Shown piece after piece: positions 50,601-59,700 of a DNA stretch of 64,000 nucleotides. Under the pieces are notes generated by a model. It made no database searches and was not told the DNA's origin. It was given only the letters and a program-made list of their open reading frames with translations. Made by a program: the position numbers and the translations under genes. Source of the DNA: Bacteroidales bacterium. GTDB taxonomy: Bacteria; Bacteroidota; Bacteroidia; Bacteroidales; UBA932. The stretch is taken from NCBI GenBank assembly GCA_017415715.1, contig JAFQFD010000019.1, positions 43,655-107,654 on the forward strand. The letters are read 5' to 3'. Every line of letters begins with the position of its first letter. Position 1 is the stretch's first letter.

Positions 50601-50717
50601 GAGGCGGCATGCGTCCACCTCTCAGACCTCCAGGACATAGCGGACTTCTACGGCAACACCGAACTCTCGGAAGCCATAGAAAAATACTTCACAGACCGCC
50701 TCGGAATGGAGGAGTAG
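47646..50717 (+). CDS. DUF2723 multi-pass membrane protein (PMT-like fold)
   Basis: The 1023-residue protein has an N-terminal membrane part (about 12-13 hydrophobic segments up to residue about 600) with the DUF2723 motif SFWDCGEFIASSYKLEVGHP, whose Asp and Glu sit in the first loop as in GT-C glycosyltransferases. A long soluble C-terminal half follows with HGDNDTFPLWYAQEVE and helical repeats at the end. Family members resemble protein O-mannosyltransferases and are suspected in Bacteroidota protein O-glycosylation. It stands alone with a consensus promoter. The activity is not shown. Confidence 0.85.
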   Translation: MNNKKFTLWNRLTALFVFVVAAVTYLLTIEPTASFWDCGEFIASSYKLEVGHPPGNPVFQLFARFFTMFTDNMHAAVAVNALNAICSALTIFFLYLTIVFFAKRLVKPSEDGTYSVARAIAIFGSGAVGALAYTFSDTFWFSAVEGEVYAMSSLFTALVFWAMTKWYEQADQPYANRWIVLISFLMGLSIGVHLLNLLAIPALVFMFYYKKRENGHYTLWEYVKILLVSVVILAVILFGIIPYLPKFAAYVDLFFVNTLGLPFNSGAAFFMVALLAACFWGLFRTMKKQQVLANTVLLCFTTIVIGFSLFTIVVIRSSVKTPTNEYQPDNAFTLCRYLGREQYGSNPLVYGEYFGAPYDIEETTYWAPMPEKGKDKYIKAEGPGNVTYDASGKMLFPRMWSSDSRHIAFYKSYMPGGGHKIRGAEHDKPTFFQNLGFFFDYQMNWMYWRYFMWNFAGRQNDIHSPSPGDPFIGNWESGIGFIDNFRLGDQSDAPGYLADNPGKNHYYMLPLLLGLIGLFFQFDRDKRGTWLTFLMFFMTGIAIVIYLNQPPYQVRERDYAYAGSFYSFSIWIGLAVAAIYSWIEKRASKPLVPAIAVTALLLGVPALMASENWDDHDRSNRYTAVEMAKNYLNSVGHNGILVTHGDNDTFPLWYAQEVEAVRPDVRIANTSLLGTDWHIDQMKYAVNESAPLDLQVGPRQYLYGTNEYVFIQDRFDTIIPLADVMRLFRHPDVKLPLTNNKEVDYIISRRFSIPVNKENVIKYGILDEKYEDQIPDEIVLTIPADKNYLTKPEIFMLDLLSGYQWDRPLHLLSMGGDINIGLKDYLMYEGFSYKFVPIKNRMKSTEIGFADPEDLYNKMKNVYSWDALKRTDWFVDYQNFYTFCGVLSQRQLFVNVAKEMLKVGDEARAEEIIDMCQECVPEENFPLDMIYLGFSNEYMVLDMINIYYECGADEKASDLAARFAAQLLQSADFFLYNYDYAKREFEAACVHLSDLQDIADFYGNTELSEAIEKYFTDRLGMEE

Positions 50718-50810
50718 GACCTAAAATTATAAAAAAAGTGTTATAATTATAAAAAAGAGAAAAACTTTTATAAAAATAAATAAAAACCTGCATTCGACTG
50801 TAGGTATATG

Positions 50811-50854
50811 TTTCCCATATGTTGATCTTTGAGGAAAAATCGACATATGGGAAA
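50811..50854. promoter_or_regulatory. 12-bp perfect inverted repeat spanning the RhuM-like start codon
   Basis: TTTCCCATATGT (50811-50822) and ACATATGGGAAA (50843-50854). A -7-like TGATCTTTG lies in the 20-bp spacer, and the ATG at 50847 lies in the right arm. It could be an operator or an mRNA hairpin that hides the start. Confidence 0.6.
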
Positions 50855-51719
50855 TTATATTTTAAACGATGACACTCCTGCCTGTGGAGAAATTGTAGTA
50901 TATCAACCAGACGAAGTTACTCGTCTGGAAGTCATGGTTGGCTGTGACACCGTATGGTTGACGCAGGCGCAACTGGCATCTTTGTTTCAAAAAGATCAAT
51001 CCGTAGTCGCAAGACATATTAAGAATGTGTTTTCCGAGGGAGAACTTGAGGAACATAGTAATATGCAGATTTTGCATAATACTCTGTCTAAGTACAAACC
51101 GGTTAAGGTCTATAGTCTGGATGTTATCATATCGGTGGGCTATAGGGTCAAGTCTTTTCGGGGGACTCAGTTTCGACGCTGGGCAACAACGGTACTTAAG
51201 GAATATATGTTGAAGGGCTATTCTTTGAATCATCGTTTGCAAAGCATTGAAGATAGGTTGGACAGGCGTATGGGTAATTGCGAACGACGTCTTGACGACC
51301 ATCAACAAAAGATAGATTTCTTTATTCGTACATCGTTACCTCCAGTGGAAGGAATTTTTTATGACGGTCAGATATTTGATGCTTATGTGTTTGTTTCAGA
51401 CCTGATAAAGTCTGCTAGACACAGTCTTGTCGTGATTGATAATTATATTGATGAAAGTGTATTGGTTTTATTGTCCAAAAGAGAGCCTGGTGTTCATGCT
51501 GAAATACGTACGGGCAAACTGACAGATCAGTTAATGCTTGACATTCAGAAGTACAATAGCCAGTGTGATCCAATTAATATAATACACACCAATAATATCC
51601 ATGACCGCTTTTTGGTCGTGGATGAAGCTGTGTATCATATTGGTGCTTCATTAAAAGACCTTGGCAAGAAACTGTTTGCCTTTTCTAAAATGTCGTTCCC
51701 GAAAGAAAAACTGCTGTAA
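50847..51719 (+). CDS. RhuM-family protein with PLD-like C terminus
   Basis: The protein is 290 residues from ATG 50847 (MGNYILNDDT). The N-terminal half is the RhuM domain (VWLTQAQLASLFQKDQSVVA, VYSLDVIISVGYRVKSFRGT, FRRWATTVLKEYMLKGYSLN). The C-terminal half has FYDGQIFDAYVFVSDLIKSA and NIHDRFLVVDEAVYHIGASL, a half phospholipase-D-like motif (HDRFLVVD). RhuM proteins occur on mobile elements and pathogenicity islands, and their role is unknown. It is clearly A+T-richer than its neighbours, stands alone, and is preceded by a long inverted repeat, all consistent with horizontal acquisition. It may be toxin- or defence-related, but nothing here proves it. Confidence 0.85.
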   Translation: MGNYILNDDTPACGEIVVYQPDEVTRLEVMVGCDTVWLTQAQLASLFQKDQSVVARHIKNVFSEGELEEHSNMQILHNTLSKYKPVKVYSLDVIISVGYRVKSFRGTQFRRWATTVLKEYMLKGYSLNHRLQSIEDRLDRRMGNCERRLDDHQQKIDFFIRTSLPPVEGIFYDGQIFDAYVFVSDLIKSARHSLVVIDNYIDESVLVLLSKREPGVHAEIRTGKLTDQLMLDIQKYNSQCDPINIIHTNNIHDRFLVVDEAVYHIGASLKDLGKKLFAFSKMSFPKEKLL

Positions 51720-51726
51720 CAAAAAG

Positions 51727-52662
51727 TTATCGCGCCAGGCGCACGAATACACTCAGCGGCAGATTCTTGCCGTAAGAGTCACGTAATACAAGTTCCCCGA
51801 AATCGAGGGACTTGTATGCGTTTTTAAGGCAGAATGCCTGCTTCACTATGGTCTCTCCGAGCACGGCAGAGTAGCCGTTCGAATAGAGGTTGAGTACCAT
51901 GAAGCTGTCCTGTGGAGCGAGGATTGCAGCAACGCACTGAAGCATCTCGTTGAGGCACTCGTCGAGCTTCCACTTCTCGCCGTCCGGACCATGTCCGTAT
52001 GCCGGCGGGTCAAGGATGATTCCCTGGTATGTGTTGCCTCTCTTGGCCTCTCTGCGCGCAAATTTGAGAGCATCCTCCACGATCCATCTGATGTTGTCCA
52101 GACGGCTTGCCTCCATGTTTCCACGGGCCCATGTCACCACCTGGCGTACTGAGTCAAGGTGAGTCACGTCCGCGCCGGCTGCCTTGGCAGCGAGCGAAGC
52201 GGCTCCGGTATATGCGAAGAGGTTGAGGACTTTCGGCTTCGGCTTGCCCTCTGCCTCCGCCTTCTCTACAAGCGCCTTGGTCTGCCTGTAGATATACTCC
52301 CAGTTTGATGACTGTTCCGGGAACACGCCCACATGCTTGAATGATGTAAGACCGAGCCTGAGCGAGAAATTCAGGCCTTCCTGCTCGCCGTTGTAGCGGA
52401 TGTACCACTGGTCATCCATCTTCCTCTTGCGCTCCCATGTACCGCTGTCCTCCTTGCCGGCCTTGCCGAATCCTGCTCCCGTCTTGAAGCGGGTGTGGAT
52501 CATCTTGTTCCACTCGCCGTCCGACAGGGACTTGCCCCAAAGGGCCTTAGGCTCAGGACGTGCCATTATAAACGGTCCGAACCTTTCGAGCTTCTCGAAA
52601 TTGCCTGAGTCAATGAGTTCATAATCCTTCCAGAATGCACCAGGGCTTTCAATAGTCATCAT
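51727..52662 (-). CDS. class I SAM-dependent rRNA methyltransferase (RlmI-like)
   Basis: The 311-residue protein has the catalytic domain of the RlmI/YccW family: VLNLFAYTGAASLAAKAAGA (SAM motif), VTHLDSVRQVVTWARGN, ILDPPAYGHGPDGEKWKLD and SFMVLNLYSNGYS. It probably methylates a cytosine of 23S rRNA. The catalytic Cys seen in RlmI proper is not obvious, so RlmI itself is not certain. The start at 52662 is supported by a -7 box at 52681-52688. A frame that is open further upstream would pass through that promoter. Confidence 0.85.
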   Translation of the reverse strand: MMTIESPGAFWKDYELIDSGNFEKLERFGPFIMARPEPKALWGKSLSDGEWNKMIHTRFKTGAGFGKAGKEDSGTWERKRKMDDQWYIRYNGEQEGLNFSLRLGLTSFKHVGVFPEQSSNWEYIYRQTKALVEKAEAEGKPKPKVLNLFAYTGAASLAAKAAGADVTHLDSVRQVVTWARGNMEASRLDNIRWIVEDALKFARREAKRGNTYQGIILDPPAYGHGPDGEKWKLDECLNEMLQCVAAILAPQDSFMVLNLYSNGYSAVLGETIVKQAFCLKNAYKSLDFGELVLRDSYGKNLPLSVFVRLAR

Positions 52663-52680
52663 ACGCGTCCAAAATTTCGG

Positions 52681-52688
52681 CAAAGATA
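52681..52688 (-). promoter_or_regulatory. -7 box of the RlmI-like gene
   Basis: TATCTTTG on the minus strand, 18 nt before the chosen ATG, which decides that start. Confidence 0.65.
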
Positions 52689-52729
52689 CACTTTTGTAGA
52701 AACTTGTCCATGAAAACCTGCGTTTTTGT

Positions 52730-52918
52730 GGCAGATCCCGGCAACAATGTGCCTGGTGGTCATTTTCTCCGACCACCGAGCACGCCTATCTTGCTCTGGC
52801 AGCACTGTGTGGCATGTGGGTGTGCTTGGTAGTCTGTGATTTTGACTACCGGGCACGACTGAAAAGGGCTTTGATATGAACCCCAAAAGTTAAACAAAAA
52901 CTTTCGGGGTTTTGTTTT
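52730..52918 (+). ncRNA. possible small RNA: two covarying hairpins and an intrinsic terminator
   Basis: Two related 35-nt hairpins (52749-52783 and 52822-52856) share GTGC(C/T)TGGT(G/A)GTC with GAC(C/T)ACCG(A/G)GCAC. The G-to-A change in one arm is matched by C-to-T in the other. They are followed by a terminator (CCCCAAAAGTT / AACTTTCGGGG, 52881-52909) and T-rich sequence. No protein frame fits and no clear promoter is seen. It lies in the 420-bp gap before pgk. Confidence 0.4.
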
Positions 52919-52942
52919 GTGTTGTATTTCACTGAAAATTGC

Positions 52943-52950
52943 TAAATTTG
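52943..52950 (+). promoter_or_regulatory. -7 box of pgk
   Basis: TAAATTTG. It implies a leader of about 130 nt that contains the palindromic repeats at 52961-53050. Confidence 0.55.
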
Positions 52951-52960
52951 CTCGGATTTA

Positions 52961-53050
52961 GGGATTGCCGGTCAGGGCCGGCAATGACGTCGTTCCCGAG
53001 CGGAGGCATCTTTGGCAATGACGTCATCCCCGACTTGATCGGGGATCTGA
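52961..53050. repeat. REP-like palindromic repeats in pgk leader
   Basis: TTGCCGGTCAGGGCCGGCAA with ATGACGTC, then CATCCCCGACTTGATCGGGG with ATC. Each is a palindrome with a TGACG/CGTCA edge, related to the copy inside the trmN6-like gene at 41017. Confidence 0.7.
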
Positions 53051-53085
53051 ATAATGAAATTTTATAACAAAACAATTATACGATT

Positions 53086-54336
53086 ATGCAACAGTTTATC
53101 GACAATTACGATTTCACCGGCAAGAAGGCCATCGTCAGAGTAGACTTCAACGTTCCGCTTAACGAGAAGATGGAGATTACCGACGACACACGTATCCGTG
53201 CAGCAATCCCAACACTCAAGAAGGTTATCGAGAAGGGTGGCGCTGTAATAGTAATGTCACACCTCGGTCGTCCAAAGGGCGTGACTGAGAAGTTCTCTCT
53301 CAAGCACATCCTCGGTCGTGTTGAGGAACTCCTCGGAGCACCAGTGAAGTTCGCAGAGGACTGCCAGGCTGCTGACGAGCAGGTAGCTGCCCTCAAGATG
53401 GGTGAGTGCCTCGTACTCGAGAACCTCCGTTTCTACGCAGAGGAGGAGGGCAAGCCAAGAGGCGAGTTCGCAACTGACGAGGAGAAGAAGGCTGCAAAGG
53501 CTGTCGTAAAGGAGAATCAGAAGGCTTTCGTTGCAAAGCTCGCTTCTTACGCTGACTGCTACATCAACGACGCATTCGGTACAGCACACCGTGCACACGC
53601 GTCTACAGCCCTCATCGCAGACTACTTCCCTAATGACAAGATGTTCGGTTATGTGATGGAAGGTGAGATCAAGGCTATCGACCACGTTCTCAAGACTCCT
53701 GAGCACCCTGTGACTGCAATCGTAGGTGGTGCAAAGGTATCTTCAAAGATCACTATCATCGAGAAGCTCTTCGACGCAGTTGACAACATGATCATCGGCG
53801 GCGGTATGGTATATACATTCAGAAAGGCTCAGGGTGGCAAGATCGGTCGCTCGCTTTGCGAGGACGATCAGATGCAGCTCGCTCTCGACACTCTCAAGAA
53901 GGCAGAGGAGAAGGGCGTGAAGGTATACCTCTCAAAGGAGGTTGTGATCGCTGACGACTTCTCTAACGATGCAAACACCAAGATCGTTCTCAACACTGAG
54001 ATTCCAGACGGTTGGGAAGGAATGGACGCGGCTCCAAGCACTCTCGCTATGTGGGAGGAGGTTCTCATGAACTCTAAGACCATCCTCTGGAACGGTCCTG
54101 TAGGCGTGTTCGAAATCCCTGCATTCGCAAAGGGTACAAACCGCATCGCAGAGATCCTTGCAAAGGCAACATCAGAGAACGGCGCATTCACCCTCGTCGG
54201 TGGTGGTGACTCAGTTGCAGCTGTAACTCAGATGGGTTATGCAAACAAGGTAAGCTACGTGTCTACAGGTGGTGGAGCAATGCTCGAGTACCTCGAGGGC
54301 AAGGAGCTCCCGGGCATCGCAGCAATCCGCAAGTAA
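53086..54336 (+). CDS. pgk: phosphoglycerate kinase
   Basis: The 416-residue glycolytic enzyme transfers phosphate between 1,3-bisphosphoglycerate and ADP. Hallmarks are [52 protein letters not shown] and the C-terminal [13 protein letters not shown] with [19 protein letters not shown]. Strong codon bias towards preferred codons matches high expression. Its leader is long and carries REP-like elements. Confidence 0.97.
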   Translation: MQQFIDNYDFTGKKAIVRVDFNVPLNEKMEITDDTRIRAAIPTLKKVIEKGGAVIVMSHLGRPKGVTEKFSLKHILGRVEELLGAPVKFAEDCQAADEQVAALKMGECLVLENLRFYAEEEGKPRGEFATDEEKKAAKAVVKENQKAFVAKLASYADCYINDAFGTAHRAHASTALIADYFPNDKMFGYVMEGEIKAIDHVLKTPEHPVTAIVGGAKVSSKITIIEKLFDAVDNMIIGGGMVYTFRKAQGGKIGRSLCEDDQMQLALDTLKKAEEKGVKVYLSKEVVIADDFSNDANTKIVLNTEIPDGWEGMDAAPSTLAMWEEVLMNSKTILWNGPVGVFEIPAFAKGTNRIAEILAKATSENGAFTLVGGGDSVAAVTQMGYANKVSYVSTGGGAMLEYLEGKELPGIAAIRK

Positions 54337-54378
54337 TAGTGCGTTATCTAATTGGCTATAAACCAATATGTTATATGT

Positions 54379-54408
54379 TTAAGGGTCGGTTGAAAAACCG
54401 ACCCTTAA
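54379..54408. terminator. hairpin between pgk and GH92 gene
   Basis: TTAAGGGTCGGTT (54379-54391) and AACCGACCCTTAA (54396-54408), a 13-bp perfect stem serving two convergent genes. Confidence 0.8.
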
Positions 54409-54450
54409 GTGTGTAAAGTGTTCTGTGTTAGATCTTTATGTGAGACACTG

Positions 54451-56706
54451 CTATTTGCTGGCTGGCTCGGCGGACATTGTGAAGTCTATTGTTGCGCCGC
54501 TTGCCAGGTGCTTGTGCTTCAGGAAGTTTTCTGTCCAGGCGGTGCAGTTGACTTTTGTCTTCGAGATGTATGGATAAAGTGCTTCATCAGGTCCGCTTGC
54601 ATTGGCGGCATTGATGGTCAGGTCGCATCCGTTTTCCAGATGCACCACAGCCTTGCGGAAGAGCGGTGTGCCGATCGCGTACTCGTCTGATGCCGGGCAT
54701 ACAGGATAGAAACCCAGCGCAGAGAATACATACCATGCAGATGTCTGGCCGTTGTCCTCGTCGCCACAGTATCCGTCTGGAGTTGCCTTGTAGAGTCTGT
54801 TCATGACTTCGCGCACCCATTTCTGAGTCTTCCATGGCTCATCTGCCCAGTCATATAGATAGATCATATGCTGTGCAGGCTGATTACCATGCGCATAGTT
54901 GCCCATGTTCGCCACCTGCATCTCGGTGATCTCGTGGATACGGTATCCGTAGTAGCTGTCGTCATATACAGGAGGAACGACGAATACTGAGTCAAGCATC
55001 TGGACGAACTCCTCGCGTCCGCCCATCTGTTCCATCAGACCGTCCACATCGTGGAATACTGACCATGTATAATGCCATGCATTGCCCTCGGTGAACGCTC
55101 CTCCCCACTTGTACGGGCTGAAAGGCTCCTGGAAGGTGCCGTCAAGGTTGCGGCCGCGCATGAGGTTGTGTGAAGGATCGAACACGTTCTTCCAGTTGTT
55201 CGAGCGTGCCTCCCACTTTGCCAGCTCTTCGGCAGGCCTGCCGAGCTTCCTGGCGATCTGAAGGATGCACCAGTCGTCGTAGGCATATTCCAGCGTGCGG
55301 GCGACATTTTCGTGGATGCCTACGTTATAAGGAATATATCCTAGAGTGTTATAGTATTCATGTCCGAGGCGGCCCGTGGAACTGACTTCGGGGTGTACGT
55401 TTTCGGTGCCGTATACGATGCAGTCATAAAGCGTCTGCCAGTCTTTCTTAGGAGTGACTCCCTTCATGATGGCGTCGGCGACGACTGAAGCCGAGTTGTT
55501 GCCCACCATGCAGCCTCTGTGGCCGGGGCTTGCCCATTCGGGCAGGAACCGGTTCTCGCGGGCGATGTTCGCCAGACCCTGCTGGATCTCTGCGTTCACT
55601 GAAGGGTAGACAAGGTTCAGGAGAGGGAAGAGGCAACGGAAAGTGTCCCAGAAGCCGGTGTCTGTATATAGGTATCCGTCGCATACCTGTCCGTTATATG
55701 GGCTGTAGTGGACTGGCTTGCCTTTCTCGTTGATTTCATAGAACTTGCGTGGGAAAAGCACGCTCCTGTATAGACATGAGTAGAATGTCCTGTACTGGTC
55801 ATCAGTACCGCCGCCGACCTGGATGCGGCCGAGGACGTCGTTCCATCGTGCCTTTGCTTCGTCACGTACTTCAGCAAAGCACTTGCCCTTCACTTCCTTG
55901 AAGTTGATCCAGGCCTGATCGAGTGATATGAATGAAGATGCCGTCTGAGCATTAACCTTCTCTCCTCGCTCTGTCTTGAATGTAATAACGGCGAGTGCAT
56001 GATCGCCTTCGAATTCCGCGACGCCTTCCAGCGCCTTCGAAGGGCCGGCGTATACGGTGTAGCCCTCGACAGGCTTGTCGAACTTCACCACGAACCAGTT
56101 GCGGAAGTTCTCCGGAACACCGCCGCAGTTCTTGGTGGTATAGCCGATGATGGCGTTCTCTTCCGGGAGCACCTTTATGTATGAGCCTTCGTCATATGCG
56201 TCCACGACAATGCCCGATGTCTCGCTTTCAGGGAATGTGAAAAGGAATGATGCGGCCCTGTCTGTCGGGGCGATCTCCGCATTTATGTCGTGGTCAGCGA
56301 GGTATACCTGATAGTAATATGGCCTGGCGCTCTCGCTGTGATGCGAGAACCAGCTGGCTCTTGCATTCTGGTCCACGCGTGCTGCGTCGCGTACAGGCAT
56401 TATGGCGAACTGACCGTAATCGTTGATCCAAGGCGAAGGCTGGTGCGTCTGCTCGAAGCCGCGGATGTGATGAGCGTCATAGCGGTATGCCCATCCGTCT
56501 CCCATCTTTCCGGTGACCGGGGTCCAGAAGTTCATGCCCCATGGGAGGGCTATGGCCGGATAGGTGTTTCCTGTCGAGAAGGAATGCTCGGAGAGCGTTC
56601 CGACGAGGGTGGAAACATAGTCGGCCGGCTCTGTCACCAGCTCCGGCTCCTGCCTGCAGCCGGTCAGAAGGCAGATTGTCAGAATGATGAATAGTATTTT
56701 TTTCAT
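54451..56706 (-). CDS. glycoside hydrolase family 92 alpha-mannosidase, lipoprotein
   Basis: The 751-residue protein begins with a lipoprotein signal (FIILTICLLTGCRQE). It follows the GH92 plan: N-terminal beta-sandwich (STGNTYPAIALPWGMNFWTP) and a catalytic barrel with GFWDTFRCLFPLLN, NYAHGNQPAQHMIYLYDWAD and GYCGDEDNGQTSAWYVFSAL. GH92 enzymes are calcium-dependent exo-alpha-mannosidases, mostly alpha-1,2, acting on yeast mannan or N-glycans. It is last in the operon GH130 / GH92-GH125 / GH92, 1 nt after the fusion gene. Confidence 0.93.
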   Translation of the reverse strand: MKKILFIILTICLLTGCRQEPELVTEPADYVSTLVGTLSEHSFSTGNTYPAIALPWGMNFWTPVTGKMGDGWAYRYDAHHIRGFEQTHQPSPWINDYGQFAIMPVRDAARVDQNARASWFSHHSESARPYYYQVYLADHDINAEIAPTDRAASFLFTFPESETSGIVVDAYDEGSYIKVLPEENAIIGYTTKNCGGVPENFRNWFVVKFDKPVEGYTVYAGPSKALEGVAEFEGDHALAVITFKTERGEKVNAQTASSFISLDQAWINFKEVKGKCFAEVRDEAKARWNDVLGRIQVGGGTDDQYRTFYSCLYRSVLFPRKFYEINEKGKPVHYSPYNGQVCDGYLYTDTGFWDTFRCLFPLLNLVYPSVNAEIQQGLANIARENRFLPEWASPGHRGCMVGNNSASVVADAIMKGVTPKKDWQTLYDCIVYGTENVHPEVSSTGRLGHEYYNTLGYIPYNVGIHENVARTLEYAYDDWCILQIARKLGRPAEELAKWEARSNNWKNVFDPSHNLMRGRNLDGTFQEPFSPYKWGGAFTEGNAWHYTWSVFHDVDGLMEQMGGREEFVQMLDSVFVVPPVYDDSYYGYRIHEITEMQVANMGNYAHGNQPAQHMIYLYDWADEPWKTQKWVREVMNRLYKATPDGYCGDEDNGQTSAWYVFSALGFYPVCPASDEYAIGTPLFRKAVVHLENGCDLTINAANASGPDEALYPYISKTKVNCTAWTENFLKHKHLASGATIDFTMSAEPASK

Positions 56707-56707
56707 A

Positions 56708-59700
56708 TTAAATTATACCGTTCAATACGTGTAATCTTCCGTCGTCTATGATCTTCAGGATGAGTTCTCCGAAGAGGGTGTTCTGCCATGCGAACCATTC
56801 GCGGGTGAATACTTCCGCGTTGTCCTTGTGGAAGGACTCGTGCATGAATCCTGTGCCTGCGTCAGTGGTCATCAGCTGGCAGATGCACTCTCGGATCTCC
56901 TCGTCGCTGTCAGATGTGAAGGCTTTCATCATGATGCTCATAGGCCATACGACTTCGGACCATATATGAGGGCCTCCGATGCCTTCGCCTGCGGCTCCGC
57001 TATGGAAATACGGATTGGCTTCGCTCCAGACGAACTTTCTGGTATTCTGATATATAGGATCGTCTGCAGGAACATCTCCGAGGTAGCTCATCGCAAGAAG
57101 AGACGGCACGTTGGCGTCGTCCATGAGGAACTGACTGCCGAAGCCGTCCACCTCATAGGCATAGATCTTTCCATATTCAGGATGCTCGTATACTGCATGC
57201 TCCTTAAGAGCCTGCTCGACCTCGGAAGCGAGGTCAAGGCACTCTTGGGCGAGTCCGGTGTCATTGTTCACCTCGCGGAGGATCTCGGCAGCCTTGCGCA
57301 GTGATGTGACAGCCATGAAGTTTGACGGCACGAGGAACTCGAATGTAGTCGCGTCGTCAGACGGGCGGAATGCCGAGGCTATGAGGCCGACCGGCTTGAC
57401 AGGGTTGCCCTTGCCCACGACGCACTTGGTGTCAAGCTGGCGGTCTGTGACGCGCAGGAAGCGGTAGCTTCCGTGTCCGTCCTTGCGCTGCTGTTCCTTG
57501 AGCGTTGACACGATCTTGCCTATGGCCTCATGCCATACAGCATCAAATATGGTCTCGTCACCGCTCTTCTTCCAGTATTCATACGCAAGGCGGATAGGGT
57601 AGCAGTGCGAGTCGATCTCCCACTTGCGCTCGAAGACATATGGATCAGCCATAGGCCAGTCTGTCTTGTTGGCCGCTCCGACCGGCTCCACATTGAATGC
57701 ATTGGCATAAGGGTCGATGCATATGCATTTGAACTGCCTGTGGATCACGCCTGCAATCATCTTCCTGAGTTCAGGATCCTCGTTTACATATCTCAGATAA
57801 GGCCATACCTGCGCTCCGGAGTCGCGGAGCCACATTGCAGGGATGTCACCTGTATAGACGAAAGTGTCAGGAAGTCCGTCCTCGCTCTCGACCGGATGGA
57901 CAGTGGTGTCAAGAGTGTTGGGATAGCAGTTCGCGAACATCCACTTCAGACGCGGGTTCTCCAGCATTCCTGCTACTCTTTCTATCTCCGCTTCCACGGC
58001 TGCGGATGTGAATAGGCGGTCTTCAGGAAGCGGACGCTGGTCCTCATACTCGAGAGGCTCCTCTGCACAGTACCACACCTTCGGCTCCGCTCCCATCCTG
58101 ATGACGAGCTCGCCTCCGGCAGCAATGTCCTTGTGCTCGATATATCCCTTTGTGTATGCCTTACCGTTGAGGGTGATGCTCTGGATGTAGCGGTTCTCGT
58201 CGCTGTTGTTCTCGGCACGGATAGTGAAGTACTTATTCTCGCCTGTGCTTCTGGTCTTGCCTACGTTGATGCTTACCTTGTCGAAAAGAGGAGATCCGAA
58301 CCAATATTGACCTGAGCCGGGCTCCACCTGGTAGAATCCCATCGACGACATTATATACCATGCGGACATCTGACCTACATCTTCATTGCCGGCGAGTCCG
58401 TCAGGTCTGGCGGTATAGAGGGTGCCGAGCACCTCGCGGATCTTGTCCGTCGCCTTCCATGGCTGTCCTGCCATAGTGTAGAGGTATAGGATATGATGGC
58501 TAGGTTCATTGCCGTGGGCATACTGTCCGATTAGGCCGGATATGTCAGGTGAGGATTCTGCACCCTCGATGACCGATGGAACGATGAACAGCGAGTCAAG
58601 CTTGCTGATGAACCTTTCCTTTCCGCCGAAGCATTCGATGAGTCCCTCTACATCGTGAGGCACAAGCCATGTATACTGCCATCCGTTGCCCTCGCAGTAG
58701 TCATCTGCACGGTGTGTGGAAGCAAACGGGCTGTATTCCTTGCGGAATCTGCCCTTGCTGTCCTTTCCTCTGATGAATCCTGAATCTTTGTCGAACAGGT
58801 GTTTATATGATTTACTTCTTTCGTTGAAGTATTCATATTCCTTTCTATATTTCTCTGCCTTTTCAGGTGATGCAAAGTAGTAGTCCGGGTCGGCAAAGAG
58901 TTCGCTCAGATGCTTTGCCGCGTTGGCGATGGCTCCGTCTGCAACAGCATATTCGAGATCGTATGCCACAGACTCGTTCATCAGGTCACATGGGATGTAG
59001 CCATATTTCATCCTGTACTCCTGACCTCTTTCCGGATTCATTGCCGAGGCCTTCATCGCCTCGAATCCGAACTCGTCAGCTATTCCTGCAACGATCGCAT
59101 CTGCTACCGGCATTATGCCGGGGCTTCCTACCATGCAGTTGGTCTCGCAGCCATGCAGATGCCACACCGGAAGCTTGCCCTGCTCATTGTAGATGTGCAG
59201 CATCGTGCTGATGAATTCATGATATCTGTCCGGCTGGAACAGACTGTACAGCGGCATGGCAGCGCGATATGTATCCCAAAGCGAGAATGTCGTATATTGA
59301 GTATATCCATCAGTTTCACTGATGTAGTCTTTCCCCCTATAATCGCCACCGAAGTCGCTGAACTTACTGGGGGCAATCATTGTATGATAGAGGGCCGTGT
59401 AGAATATCTTCCTGGCGACTTCGTCTTGAGTGTCGATATGAATGCGGCCAAGCTCATGATTCCAGAGATCATCTGCCAAGTCTGCCGTCTCATCAAAGTC
59501 CCAACCGGCGAGCTCTGCCTGCATGTTGTCGTAGGCTCCCTCCATGCTCACCGAAGAAAGGCCGACCTTCATGAGCACCTGCTCATTCTTCCCGGTCTCG
59601 AAGTATGCGTGGGCATATGTCGGCATAATCTTAGACTCGTCTGTCCATATCTGGATATCCTTGGTCTGGACATCCAGGGAAACGAAAGGCTTTGAAAACT

